DNA from: Saksenaea vasiformis B4078
Lineage: Eukaryota > Mucoromycota > Mucoromycetes > Mucorales > Saksenaeaceae
Direction: 5' to 3'
Length of the DNA: 64,000 nucleotides
NCBI GenBank assembly: GCA_000697055.1
Contig: JNDT01002275.1
Location: forward strand, 62,001 to 126,000
Position numbers and translations under genes: made by a program. Position 1 is the first letter of the stretch; every line of letters begins with the position of its first letter. This document shows, in pieces, positions 51,413-63,230 of the stretch. Under the pieces are notes generated by a model, which saw nothing but the letters and a program-made list of their open reading frames with translations, ran no database searches and was not told where the DNA came from.

Positions 51413-52206
51413 ATGTTTTCTTTCTATACACCAAGCAAAAAAATTTATGCACCTAACGACGTCTTTTTTGAAGAAGGCAACATTGCATTACGTGCAATTT
51501 GGCATGCAAAACATGTAGAAAGCAAGGAACAAGCGACGATGATTCAACAAGAGGCCGACCAACTCATCCAGTAAAAAAGAATAGAGAGAGAGAGATATAT
51601 CACTATCATGTCTTCTGAACGGATGTTAGGGATTACACACGTCCCATTTACTGCGAACTTGAGTCTTGTGTAAGCGAAGGCATGCCTTTGGAATTCCCTA
51701 CAACGGCTGCCTATGAATTACACTATGAGACACACCATCGCAACGTGTGCACTGTTTGCCTCAAAATATTCCCGGGAGAACTGTGGTTACAACGTCATTT
51801 GGATGAATACCATAACATTTTAAAACAAATGGAAAAAGAACGCGGCCATCCTATTGTACGGTCAGACCAGAATGACTCCATACTGACTTTTGGATAGTAC
51901 GGCTGTTTTGTTCAAGACTGCGAAGAAATATTTGCAGACACACAGGAGCGACAGCAGCATTTAGTGGATCATCATCGCTATCCTATCTACTTTCCATTTG
52001 ACATTGTCATGACAGGCAACTTGTCATTTGAAGAACGGCGGCGGCGAAAGCAACAACAACAGCAGGAAGAAGAAGAAGAGGACATGACAGGACTAGAAGA
52101 AGACGACGGTGATGCATTCATGGCCGAAATGACTTCAGCACTGTCTCGGTTGAGTATTCCACCATCTATTTCCTTTGGACGAACAGAGCCAAGCGCTTGG
52201 CGATAA
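51413..52206 (+). CDS. C2H2 zinc-finger protein, ZNF511-like
   Basis: Three exons with short introns (51572-about 51629, about 51861-51897). They join as ADQLIQ-DYTRPIYCELESC and ERGHPI-YGCFVQDCEEIF. Three C2H2-type fingers: CELESC...YELHYETHH, CTVCLKIFPGELWLQRHLDEYH, and CFVQDCEEIFADTQERQQHLVDHH, then YPIYFPFDIV, the arrangement seen in ZNF511. The C-terminal part is Gln/Glu-rich and ends PSISFGRTEPSAW. ZNF511 is a conserved but poorly understood eukaryotic nuclear protein. The stop is only 15 bp from the converging TMEM70-like stop. Confidence 0.85.
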
Positions 52207-52221
52207 TAAACTAATTCTATT

Positions 52222-53084
52222 TTATACAAGACGTTGTCGACGATCATGTTCTTGAATGGCACGAAGGATTCCTTCCATCACTTTTGGATCTGCTTGACCC
52301 TTCTGGTCCAACCAGAATTTTGTTTGTCGAATGGAGGGCTTGATCCCTTTCAAACGCTCCATTTCATACTGCCTTTCGATCAGTTTGGGATTGACTTTCC
52401 AAGTAGAGAAAAATCCTGTTGCAGGTCGGAGGTCACGTAAAGCGAGTGTTGTTTGTCGCTTCTGAGCAAGAAGGTTGAGGGTTTCGATTGTGATCATTGT
52501 ATTGGGTGTTGTGATGGGTTGGTCCTCGAATGTAGCTGCTGCTTTTTTCGACGAGTTATGGAGATAAATGGCATTGATGTATGGTGACAACAAATAATGT
52601 AAAGCCCCTGTCGAACAACTACTGGCCACCAGGGCTGCAACAAGATAATTCAGTAGGATGTATCGTATCGTCGATTCTTTGAATCGGTATAAATTTCTCT
52701 CATAGAAAGAAAAGAAAGTAACCCACCTCCAAGAAACATATAGCCATTCAACCCCGTTGCTTGAACTATGTACATATCATTTGGTTGACGAATTTACTAG
52801 GATTTATGTATTTTTTTTTTTTTTTTACCTGCGGGTGATTCCCAAAAGTACATCACGGCAGGGGTAGATACCGAAGAAATCTATATACGTTTTTTGGTTG
52901 GTCAGTCAATGATGAAGAACCAAGCTGATTGTACCCCGAGTGTTGACAAGGAGAACATCTTGATGAACTTGACAAGAATGGCATTGGGTGATCGGTAAAC
53001 AAGTGTTTTAGACACATTCTCTGTTGAATAGAGACGAACATGCGCAGGACGCCAACATGTTCGTGCAAGCCCTGTCAGTGACAT
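52222..53084 (-). CDS. TMEM70-like mitochondrial inner-membrane protein
   Basis: Exon 1 (53084 to about 52905) gives a basic, Ser-rich presequence (LARTCWRPAHVRLYSTENV), then VYRSPNAILVKFIKMFSLST and a first hydrophobic segment. A second membrane segment (ALVASSCSTGALHYLLSPYI) follows small exons. Then the matrix-facing part, TMITIETLNLLAQKRQTTLALRDLRPATGFFSTW, matching the TMEM70 pattern of two spans then a beta-rich tail. TMEM70 proteins help assemble the ATP synthase c-ring and complex I in animals; the fungal role is inferred. Introns carry long T runs (52807-52826). Confidence 0.72.
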
Positions 53085-53310
53085 GGTACACCCGAGAAGA
53101 ACAACAAATTTTTCACTTTAGCTCCGCATGGAAATGATCACCGTTCTTCTCGTGAATACTGTAACAAGAGAGAATAAGATGTGAGCCAAAAAAAAAAAAA
53201 AAAAGAGAGACGTTTATTATTATGCTTAAATGAAAAAAAAAGGAAGAAGATTGACGTTTGTACAGAAGCGGGAAGGAAGCAATGGACAAGGAGAAGAGGT
53301 TTGGAATTTT

Positions 53311-53562
53311 TTACTCGTCGAAAATAGCATTGACAGTTGGGCTGAAGGGGGCGGCTTCATCTTCAGTAAAACCTTGAGGAGAATAGATAGTGTCTTCTGT
53401 CTGTGGCATCACTTGATGATGATGATGATGTTGGTAAGTTTCGATGGGTTCTTGTGCTTTGGGAACAGCGGCTGTGGTGATGCTTGTGTAGGACCTCAAG
53501 GCCGAGACAACAGGTTTTGAGCGTGGCATGGTATGGAAACGGAGAGCAGAGAATTTCATCAT
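53311..53562 (-). CDS. Small putative mitochondrial protein, unknown
   Basis: 83-residue single-exon open frame with an Arg/Ser-rich start (MMKFSALRFHTMPRSKPVV), a His run (HHHHH), and a conserved-looking end SPQGFTEDEAAPFSPTVNAI. The N-terminus resembles a matrix presequence. No family recognised. It sits between the TMEM70-like and Swc2 genes with its own leader. Confidence 0.45.
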   Translation of the reverse strand: MMKFSALRFHTMPRSKPVVSALRSYTSITTAAVPKAQEPIETYQHHHHHQVMPQTEDTIYSPQGFTEDEAAPFSPTVNAIFDE

Positions 53563-53894
53563 GGTGTCGGTTTTTTTTAAGATAAAGAAAAAGAAAATGT
53601 GGAGGTCTGTTCTTTTTTTATAGCAGATCCAGCCCTCTTGGAGTCATCCTTAGCACCATGTCGGGATTTATGATAAAGGAGGGACAGCGACCAATCATCT
53701 GTCCTGACACATCTTTCACTGCCCTTCGATTCGCTATGATCGCTTCTCTTGCCTAAAATATCCCTCTACCCGAGGAAGCCGGGATAGCAAACCTTTTGTA
53801 ACCACTAACCCCCCACTGCCCCAACGGTTTTAAAACATACCACATGTTACAGCTCAAACAATCTCGTTCGTAGACCAGATCTGCAGCGTGTACC

Positions 53895-53912
53895 ACACAC
53901 ACACACACACAC
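53895..53912. repeat. CA dinucleotide microsatellite
   Basis: A run of about nine CA units between the small mitochondrial-type gene and the SWC2 stop. Similar trinucleotide runs (TAA)n occur at about 32410-32432 and 44205-44221 inside introns. Confidence 0.7.
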
Positions 53913-53961
53913 TATACAGAACATGAAACACAAGTGTCAACTATTTACAATTATACAAAGA

Positions 53962-55544
53962 TTAGGTATGAACTTTCTCTGACGAGGGAGGGGGGGATTT
54001 TTGGGCGGACCGATGCCGCGTTCGCCGCGTCGTTGTCGTTGTCGTCGTTGATGGTGAGAGTGAGGCAGTTGTTTTTGTTGTTGCGGGGGTCGGTACAGAT
54101 GCTTTTTTCTGGGAAAGCCATTTCGGATACTGGATCGTCCCATCTTCCAGCGCCCAATCCTGCTCTCCTTTGATTTTTCCTGGCAACATTCGATCCCAGC
54201 CTTCAGGCACACCAGCTGCACCGCGACAATTTCCAAGATGGACACCCAGCGTTGAGGACCAATTCATTTTGTGGTGCAAGCATGCCTGAATCACCTCATA
54301 GGCCTTCTTGTTTGCATAAGGTACCAGGGTCCGAGGGTCTCGGTAACGCGCAACAAGGCCGGTAATGGGACACAAGAATGGCTTTGCGGGTCTAGGCTCT
54401 CTTTGAAGCCAGGGTTCCAGTGCTGGTACAAGATCTAACCGATCTAACTCACGATCATTGACCCCAGTGGTCTTCACCTCATCTGGCGGTTCTTGTCTGT
54501 AATCCAAAAAGGACACAAGATTTCGTCCCTCCATATCGCCCTGATCCAAGTCGTACTTGGCTTGCCATTCGACCGCGGCTTTATCCGTGATCTCCGATGA
54601 TACGTTCTTGTCGTTTTCACAACTGATCATGATTAATTTTCGGCGCTTCGGTCGCTCCTCAGGTGTGCCGTCTGTAAATGAGTGATACCGAACAAATGGT
54701 CCCACAATGCGTTTATGGTCTTTTTTCTTGGCTTTTGCTTTTTTCTCAGCTTCCATTTGCTGCCATTGCTCCAATGATTTCCTGTTCTCCTCTTCCGTAA
54801 TCGCTGCTTCCTCCAATAATTCCTCTTGCGTCAAACGTTTCGTAATAGGTCGATCCCGTTTCGGCAAAAGAGACTATACTTTTTTAGAATGTAGAACGAA
54901 AACATTCACGCACTTACCCTTCGAATTTCGTTTTCTCTCAGTTGTTCTTCCACTTGCAAACGGTTGAGTATGGTGTTTGTACGCGAAGACTGACGTGTGG
55001 CAGAAGATAATGGTAAATCCAGAGAGACCGATTTCTCTCGAGGCTTTTTCCTCGCTGTCGGCTCTTTCTTTCGCACAGCAGGGGCACGACTTTTTATTTG
55101 TACTGCTGGCTGACGTTGTCGGACCGTGGCTTTACGCGCCTTTGATAAAAAAAACATATATATTATGAGAACACATCCCCAACCATTCCTAATATCTCTA
55201 CCTGTCGTTCTTGCAGCGCAATCTGTTTATCCTCTAATTGCCCTAGATCTTCCTGCTCTTGTTCTCCTTCGGATGAATTGAGATCAAAATCGGAATCCAA
55301 AACATCTTCAACTTCTTCTTCGGCTAAATATAAAATTAGTATCGCGTTTAATCGAATGGCAGATCATTACGTTTGGTAAAGAATTCCTCGTCCTCGCTTT
55401 CATTGTCTTCAAACAGTTCTTCCATGTCGGCTTCCTTGTCCAGCAATGCACGCATGCTATAGACAGTTAGTGGCATCAAGTAGTAGCGTTCATTTACCGA
55501 TTGCCAGCATTGGATCGACGCTCTCGCTGTTGTGCAAACGACAT
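53962..55544 (-). CDS. SWC2: SWR1-complex subunit Swc2 / YL1 (Vps72)
   Basis: H2A.Z-binding subunit of the SWR1 chromatin remodeller. Exon 1 begins MSFAQQRERRSNAGN at 55544 and joins RMRALLDKEADMEELFEDN, the acidic YL1 N-terminal region that binds H2A.Z-H2B. Then acidic blocks (DVLDSDFDLNSSEGEQEQ), a basic stretch, PITKRLTQEELLEEAAITEE, and the C-terminal YL1 domain FLCPITGLVARYRDPRT...YANKKAYEVIQ. The Ser/Thr/Pro-rich tail includes a Thr run and ends at 53962. Three introns with clear GT-AG ends (near 55490, 55180 and 54890). Confidence 0.93.
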
Positions 55545-55559
55545 GGTTGACCATGAACA

Positions 55560-57700
55560 GAAAACAGAGAAAAGAAACGTTTTAAGCGTTGTGACGCACA
55601 AATTTGGGCGGTCTTTGCGAATTGACCACGCGCACCCAAGGACACACACATGGCGAATCTCAGTCCTTGCTGCGAAAATCGATTTGAACAGATTAGCTGT
55701 CGACCGTTTAGCACAAGCACTTACCTTTTCTACGCTTTAAATGCTCTTCTGCATCGTCCTGTTCTTGAAGAACATGCAGTGCGGTACGTTTCCCCCATTG
55801 GCCATTTTATCCTATGCATGATACAAATGAATATTATGCGACAAGGTGGCTGTATCGTTTCCATGGAGGTAGCATGAAACACCCAAATCATCCGAGTGCA
55901 TGCGAAATCCAAGGCCATTATCAACAAAGATTAGTTCATTCCAATTGAGCGTTTTACGTTTTTTATTGCAAGTTTTAATGTCATCTACTGGTTCTCGCGC
56001 AAAAACCGATCTTAGCATATAGAAGGAGCGCAGAAGAGCGCGATCTGCGATAAGAGTCTAAAAACACGAAATCGGGCTCGTTACTGACGCTGAAACTTAT
56101 GAGCAATATCCAAACGTCACACACTAATTATATTGCAACGAAGACATGGAAAAGAAATGTAGATCGCTACGTCTCATCGGCTTACACTACACAAGATGTG
56201 AACATCTGAACATTCATGCGAAGTATATGTGATGACTGTGCAGTTAATAGGAAAGCCTATGGCAAGCTAGTATCGTTGTTACTCTCAGCCGCCTTAAAAG
56301 GGTACCAAATTTCGATGGATAAATGCAACTTCAGATATTTCAACCATTTGTTGCCCTGAGGATCGAGTCTAGCGAGGGTCATTGTATGTCTCCAGTGAGT
56401 CCACGGTGGTCTATCTTAATCCGTCTAACGTACAGGTGCTATTGTGGGATGATGATGGGCGAGAAAAGGAAACAAAGAAAGGGCAGATCCTAATCATCAG
56501 CAGAGCACGTACAATGACATGCGAGCGTCAGAATATCAATCGCCATACCCGTTACGCGTTATTCTTCGTAACGTCTTCAGGAACCTTGAATCTACTTATA
56601 TACCTACGGTTAAATCGCTTTCATCTGCGAAATTCCACAAGTGATTGCATACTGACTGTCCGGGCACCATCATGTAGGAAGTGAGTTTGAAAGTGAGATA
56701 CCAACCTTGAACGTGGTTGTGCTTTGACTTGTTCATTGGTCAACCATCGTACAACAGCTCAACACCTCACGCATCCGCGCGGTATCCGCCAATTCCTGCC
56801 ATATTGAACGATAACTCGCACCATCTGATACTAGCTGCTTTCATTCTGTGATCGGCGCTGCATATCTGCTATCTATGTGATAATTATAACTTCTGAAAGT
56901 GACCACACAGCGAAGAATAGTTGCCTGTATTCCCAATGTGGAACACGTGTTGAACCAACTGCGGTAGTAGTACTGTGTTCTTCTAACAACAATGAGTCTA
57001 AACATTTTGGCGAGTGATGGTGAGGTTTCTGTCAGTAGAATCGTTATCAAGCATTCCAAGTTTATTCAACGCGCACGAAAGAGTAAGTTCATTCCTCTAA
57101 AGGGTGCAACTAGTAATTAACATGTCTCGGATGATGAACAAGCAAACACTGTTTCAGCTTTTGAAATCACAAGCAGCACCTTGAGAAGAGTGCGTTGTAT
57201 TCTTTTCTTGTCAATCTGACCATGTACATTAGGTGCTAGCATACATTGGTGCGCATCTTTTTGCCGTACTGCAGTTTGAATTTTGCGCGGTAAGTAGATT
57301 GCTGTGCACCAACTCAAAGTGCATTATGTCATTGTCATTATCTCAGTGTCCAACTGCAACATCTGTTGTAGATGACGAGGTATGATGAGTATTCAGAGAT
57401 CGCATAAATCTTCCTTTTTCCCCGGCTTGTTTTCGTTTAACATCCTCGGTACGTCCTTTTGGTGAAATGCGCGTTCAAGATTACTCATGTCTGATGGATT
57501 ACTGTTGCGAACAGCGTGGGCTCTGATGACGCTTTTCGCCCGTCATTTCAACAAGCAGGTGTGGTGATACATTCAGCCTCAGTGTCCGAACAACTGTCCT
57601 CTACGGGTAGCTTCCAAGAGTTAGGTATTACCATCCCGTGGCAGGGATATCTTTTTATTTATGCATAGATTTGTAAATAGCCGTTAAAATTTAGAATAAT
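55560..57700. other. Region with unassigned open frames
   Basis: The minus strand at 55812-56018 is open from an ATG (MLRSVFAREPVDDIKTCNKK, then WNELIFVDNGLGFRM). A nearby frame at about 55725-55795 reads GKRTALHVLQEQDDAEEHLK, followed by a good GTAAGT donor. I could not join them into one consistent gene. The remainder, about 56020-57700, has only short frames and nothing I recognise. A small real gene upstream of SWC2 is possible. Confidence 0.3.
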
Positions 57701-57708
57701 AAATAGGA

Positions 57709-60189
57709 TTATGCTGCGGATATAGGGTTATTATTGTCTGATTGAGATAGTCTGTTATAAGTCATCTTTTGGAATCTTGATAGTCCCTGAATAAATTTAA
57801 CACCAGTCTTCCGTGCGTGGATGAGAAACCGTTTTCACTTCCAATTGTCCTCCTTACCGGATTATTTTCTAAGCGCTTAAATAGATCAACAGTGTACCTC
57901 CGAACAGTAGCCGACGAATGGAAGAGTCCCATGGCTAAAGGCGTCAGTCCGCCCTGATGTTGTGGCAAGAACGATAGAAACTACAATCATAAAGTTAGTA
58001 TAGTGCAATGGCTTTATTTATCAACGTCTACCTCTATGATCTGCCTGTCTGTCACGATGTCTCTCAGTAAAGCTTCGTACATAACTGTAACCTCAGCCTC
58101 TGGAAGATTTCGAAGTCGCTTCAACTTAGCCATTTGTGTGTATACGTCCAAGCCTCCTAGAGAAGTGTTTTGCGACCAGACGCTAAAGTCCTATAAAAAG
58201 GCATGCATTTAAGCCTGGTCTAGGTAGAGATCTCTTGCCTTACTTTCTGGAAATACTTGTATGAGATCGTACGCCGCCATCCCTCAATACGATTCGCGTT
58301 GCTCGCAAGCTCTCTTTGCTTAAAGCTCTCGTCTGGAAAGACTAGCCCACGCCCAAGCAAGCCTGTACTATCTTTTTCTGGGTCGTGTGGCCAGCCAATT
58401 TTTGTATGGTGGTAAACCTCCTCTTCATACAATGCAGCTAGCCGCACGATACGGGCAACATATTCCTGGAATTTTGCTCGAATCGATGTTTCTCCGTAAT
58501 GTGCTTGGATAGCGGAAAGAACCTAACTGTCGGTGTTAGGCTACGTTTCCGGGTCCATTCCAAGGAAAATACTTGCGTCATTCATAAACTCGGTATCTGT
58601 GTCACGCTCTTTCGCGTTCTTATCATCTGTCTTGGTTAATGAATTAATCGAGTTGGTGCGGCCTAGCGGCCCGTCGTCTGTGCCGGTGGACGTGATGGAT
58701 TGCTTTCGTTTATTGGGCATTTCGATATCTTTGCTCACCGTAATTTTACCCGTGCTTATGTTGCACAGTACGTCCCACCAGGCTGTATGTTCCTCATATG
58801 TCGGATTGGTGACACCAGCAATAAAGCCAGGGCTGTCACATACTTAGTACCAAGATTCATGTAACACAATCTTCAGACAGACGATTACCATTTCAACAGA
58901 TCATCCACGCTAGTAAGGTTCGTGTATGGAAAGGCGCGTTCGGTAAATCCTCTCAGAACCGTACCGCAGCCACTGCCTAGCGCACACGCTGCCAGCACAT
59001 AGTTTGCTACCTCTCCCGATGGATGACCATAACCGAGGAAAATAATACGTTTCTGAGTCAAAAGAGCGTTTAACAGAAGGATGATGGGATGTGTGTATGG
59101 ACCACTGCTATCTAGATGTGGATGGTGTGGATTGGGTGAGCCAGGATAAGGCGGTGGTGGTGAGAAAGTGGTGATCAGTTTGATCAGAGAAAACTAAAGA
59201 ATAATAGTGAGTTCCCTCGTCTTTTATCAAGCATGTCGACACTTACGTCGCCTACTTCTTCGGCATTGACTGTCAGCGGTATCCGAATGGGTAACTTTAT
59301 TCCTTCATATTCGATTTTTGTTTCGAAAAAGTGGCGATCCTTTCCCAATGCAGGTAAAATCTCCCTCATCTGGCCGGACGCTAGATCAATGTAGGTTCCT
59401 CGTCTTAATTTGTGATCCTCGTCGTCTACTGTCTGTTCTGCTTCAGCTGATGCTGATGTTGCCGATAATGGTGTCTTTTCCTCATCAACAAACATCTCCT
59501 CAAACATGGTCTTGTTATCGGATGCTCTTAAGATCTGACGTTCATGCCAAGTCAGCTTCGGCATACGCGAAAGATCCATCGAATTCACTGCTTTGTACAA
59601 CGACTCGAGAATCTCCTTGGATGGATTTTCAAAATACTTTTCCATAGCGAGCAGGAGTACGGGCTGTGTAATCGAAACCTGAGCCACTGGTCTCTCTCGC
59701 ACACTTGACTTTTATCTCTCTCTCTCTCCACATACCTTGTAGATATGAAGGAATTGGTGACGGGTACATATCGCCATCGCTTTGACACGAGCACCTCTAT
59801 CCATTGGTTAAAGACAATCGAACCATTTTCCAATATCACCTTCGTGCTGTTGCATCATGTTTTGTCCGTACGAGGTTTAGCACGTAAAGCAACGGCTTCT
59901 CGGCGTCGTCTCGCACCATGTCCTGTTCTTTCTCTGGATCTGGGATCATCTGATTTAAACAAAAGATCGTCCAATCCTCTGCACGTAAATGTGCTCCATC
60001 AGGCAGCATAAGTTCAGATAACACACTATAGATCGAGGTATTTAGTGTCCATGTCCACCGCTAGAGTATTATCGCTCAACTGTTCGTCGGTTCCGGTTTC
60101 CGAGGGATACTGGTATTCTAACGATGCACCCTTATCAATGTCAAATTCTGCCAGCAGAATGTAATGAACGTGTTTGTCGCTAGGTGACA
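57709..60189 (-). CDS. Afi1-like DENN-family protein
   Basis: Homologue of yeast Afi1 (Arf3-interacting) in the DENN superfamily, linked to polarity and Arf/Rab signalling. Start [21 protein letters not shown] at 60189, then [31 protein letters not shown], a long exon with [14 protein letters not shown], the Ser-rich segment near 58560-58740, and [12 protein letters not shown]. Last exons: [31 protein letters not shown], then a GTAAGG donor and a final exon [20 protein letters not shown] ending at TAA 57709. Reading straight through without that last intron would give an unrelated tail, so the spliced end is preferred. At least seven exons. Confidence 0.82.
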
Positions 60190-60239
60190 TGATGCGAAGG
60201 TTGTCGTCTTGGGTAAAGGATTGTGCGAATATGTGCTAA

Positions 60240-60880
60240 ACAAATTGCCAAGTAGGGGTTTTTGCGTCACCATCATCATTTGCCTCCCGCTCTCTGGATT
60301 ACTTGGCTACCTTTCCTCAAGCGCTGTAAGAGATGGTATAGACGATGCTTCTGTACGCAAGCATACGCGAAGGCGTTGGATCCATCAAGGGTCCATGATA
60401 AATGATGAAGCTTATCAGATATTTCGTCTTGTCGCGCATTCATGTCTTCGCACAGGACGTGGAGAAGCAGCCAGATCTACGGTAAAAGCTCGTATAGGCA
60501 ATATACTCTGCATGAATGCTTGATGTATCTTGAAACCTGGTCAAATGACATTGCATATTGGCTGTCGGGTCGACTGTTAGCACTTTCTCCGTTGAACCAA
60601 AATTCAATTTCTTCTTTGGCCTGTGGCGAGATCTCGAGCGAGCAAAAGCATGAACATCTCTAAAGCTGATATTTGTTGACTATATATGAACCCGCTCAAG
60701 CTTCTCTATAGCATGGCTTTTCTGCAGGCCATCACGTAATGAGCTCGTGTAGACACACTGTCCACGGAAGTTATCTCAGCAAAGCGAAGTTAGACCTTCA
60801 TCATTGTAATCTACGTACAAGGATAGATGGTTTATCTCACGAATCATAAACATAGGAGGACCAAAAGAGCCTCTATTGTG
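60240..60880 (-). pseudogene. Coding-like fragments, degenerate, unassigned
   Basis: On the minus strand, 60540-60640 reads ISPQAKEEIEFWFNGESANS. Nearer 60245-60470 an open stretch reads LLLHVLCEDMNARQDEISDK and LHHLSWTLDGSNAFAYACV. Further upstream fragments are broken by stops. The first block resembles the linker before RNase H in DIRS-type retroelements, but this is weak. It could be a decayed retroelement or a broken gene. Confidence 0.3.
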
Positions 60881-60889
60881 GCTGCGCAC

Positions 60890-62520
60890 GGAATACTAGA
60901 TTGATGATACTAGTCATTGTTACTGTAACCTCATCCCAATATTGTACAATCTATATGAATGGTTTTGCAGGATCACGCATATTCGTCATGCAGCTCAGAT
61001 GATTTTGATGAATATGGAATCCTTAAACTCTTAGTTTCTTGCTGAGAGTGTACAAATTACCGTGAGTAACGGGCACTTACTTGACACTTACTTCTGCTGT
61101 TAAGAACTCGCTCCGTAGGTCTTTCGCTTAGTATATTAATGGAAATTAAGTAAGGCGAAAGTAATTAAGTGAGAGAATTTACATTTATAAAGATACTTTG
61201 ACTACAGATGAAATTGAGTTTAACTTCGCCGTTTATCAAAAAAAGAAAAAGCTTGAGCGTGAAAAGCAGCAAACTACAAGAAGCACACTGCCTGAGAATT
61301 TTACTCTCAGTTTCATGATGCGGCCAAAAGTAAATTCACCCTGAAACCCCTTCCATCACGGAGCAAGGATAGATGTATCCCCTGGCAGATTTAGCATGAA
61401 ACAGATATTGCGATGCGCATTTGGTAGCCAGTAAACGAACACATAGAACAGCTCGAGCCCATGTGCACTGATTCTAGTGAGGCAGTGGTCCAAGGCAAAA
61501 GCAAAGCGTAAACGGTAATACAGCACAATGTCATAGCCCCTTGAAGTCCCTGCTTCCGCAACTTTTCGTTTGTTTCCGTGTTTTTGCTTTCTTAGTTCTA
61601 TAGCATACTTTTCTCCCAATAATTGAGCAGTGATTATGTAAAACCATTCGCTGAGATATTATATGCTTTCGCCCAGATGACCCTATGTGAACAAATCTAA
61701 ACTAGGTTGCAAACAAATTTTATAGTCTATGTGGATGTGTTTTGCATTTCAAGGTGTACTATGTAGTTATGAAATTTGGTCTCTGGATCACTATCAATAC
61801 GATAGATCTTGCCAGTCCTTCCCTTTTCAGGGAATTCATGCGGCAAAGCTTTGAAAGACCATAGCCCAAATAGGAACCTCGTTGAACAATGGGCGCACCT
61901 TTTACTCAGTTTTTCCTATGATTTTGCTGTCTATTTGAAATTATTCAGATGAACTCTGTGCTTTGAAGTAAGTACCTTGACGTTCATCCAACGCTATAAT
62001 TTGCGACAACAAGGATCGGCCGTTAACATGATATCTGTTTCGTTTACTATCATGTAATATATGATCTTTCTTTTATAATTCGTATATTAACTGTGTACAC
62101 TCTTTTCTTCTTAGCAAAAGATCTTTTTTTTCTGGATGCAAAGATCATTTAGAGCAGCGTTAGACGAGTTTCAATAAGCAGCACTGTGCACTTATTAGTA
62201 GTACCAGTAGAGCTTAAACTAGGCACAGCTGTCAGCCGACGAACAGAATAAAAAGATATTCTTGTATGTCACTGTTGTGACCTTTCTGTATCTTTACGTA
62301 TGCTTACTATCACATAGAATGCGTTACACCTCCTGCTGGAAAGCTTACCACGCTAAAGCCTTTGCAACTGCGTCGGCTTTGCGTTGCGTTGCGTGCACAC
62401 AAGGTGCACGTAAATCGTCCATCACGTCACACAGAGGATGACGTGCTAATAGACACAGTGAGCTGCAGCCTTTTCTTTCTTGTAATTCACTTTTCTGCTC
62501 ATCCACTTCCGCCTAAGCAA
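60890..62520. other. Mostly empty intergenic region
   Basis: One minus-strand frame at 61356-61619 (ending LELFYVFVYWLPNAHRNICF then LPGDTSILAP) looks protein-like but stands alone, so I treat it as a possible gene fragment. The rest is AT-rich with no recognised feature up to the Skp1 start. Confidence 0.35.
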
Positions 62521-62526
62521 ACCATA

Positions 62527-63230
62527 ATGAGCGTCCATCTTTTGAGTTCTGATAATGAGGAGTTTGTTGTTGAAAAAGAGGTTGCAGAGCGTTCCGTGCT
62601 CATCAAGAATATGTTGGAAGGTGTGTTTGGAACATTGAGACGGCTGAGTGGTAACCAATAGTGGTTCTTTGTATGCAGATATCGGAGAAAGCGATGCACC
62701 CATCCCACTTCCTAATGTCACTGCCAAAGTGTTGAGAAAGGTATCCTGTTGCGTGTATACAGACATGTGGCTGACCACAGCGGTTAGGTCATCGAGTGGT
62801 GCGAACATCACCGGGAAGACCCCATCACGCAAGACGAGCAAGAACGACGTAATCTAGACATTGATGAATGGGATCAGAAGTATATGGAAGTTGATCAAGA
62901 AACCCTGTTCGATATCATCTTGGTAAGCACTGCTGCGCAGTTATATTTTTGTAACGTAAGCTAACCAACCGTCAAAAAAAAAAAATTTCATATGACAGGC
63001 GGCAAACTATTTGGACATTAAGCCATTGCTCGACGTTGGCTGTAAGACCGTTGCAAACATGATCAAGGGCAAGAGTGCAGAAGAAATTAGACGCACTTTC
63101 AACATTACAAACGATTTCACAGCTGAAGAAGAGGCACAGATTAAGAAGGAGAATGTGAGTATCAAAAAAAAAAAAGTGGATATCAAATTGTTTACTTACG
63201 TTGCATTAGGAATGGGCTGAGGATCGATAA
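62527..63230 (+). CDS. SKP1: SCF ubiquitin-ligase adaptor Skp1
   Basis: Links F-box proteins to cullin-1 and is also in kinetochore and V-ATPase regulatory complexes. Five exons: start [20 protein letters not shown] at 62527; [19 protein letters not shown]; then [13 protein letters not shown] and [60 protein letters not shown]; and a last tiny exon EWAEDR ending at 63230. The BTB-like and Skp1 C-terminal domains are complete. The C-terminal end usually reads WCEEK/R; here it is WAEDR. Introns are short, two with GTGTGT/GTGAGT donors. Confidence 0.95.
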
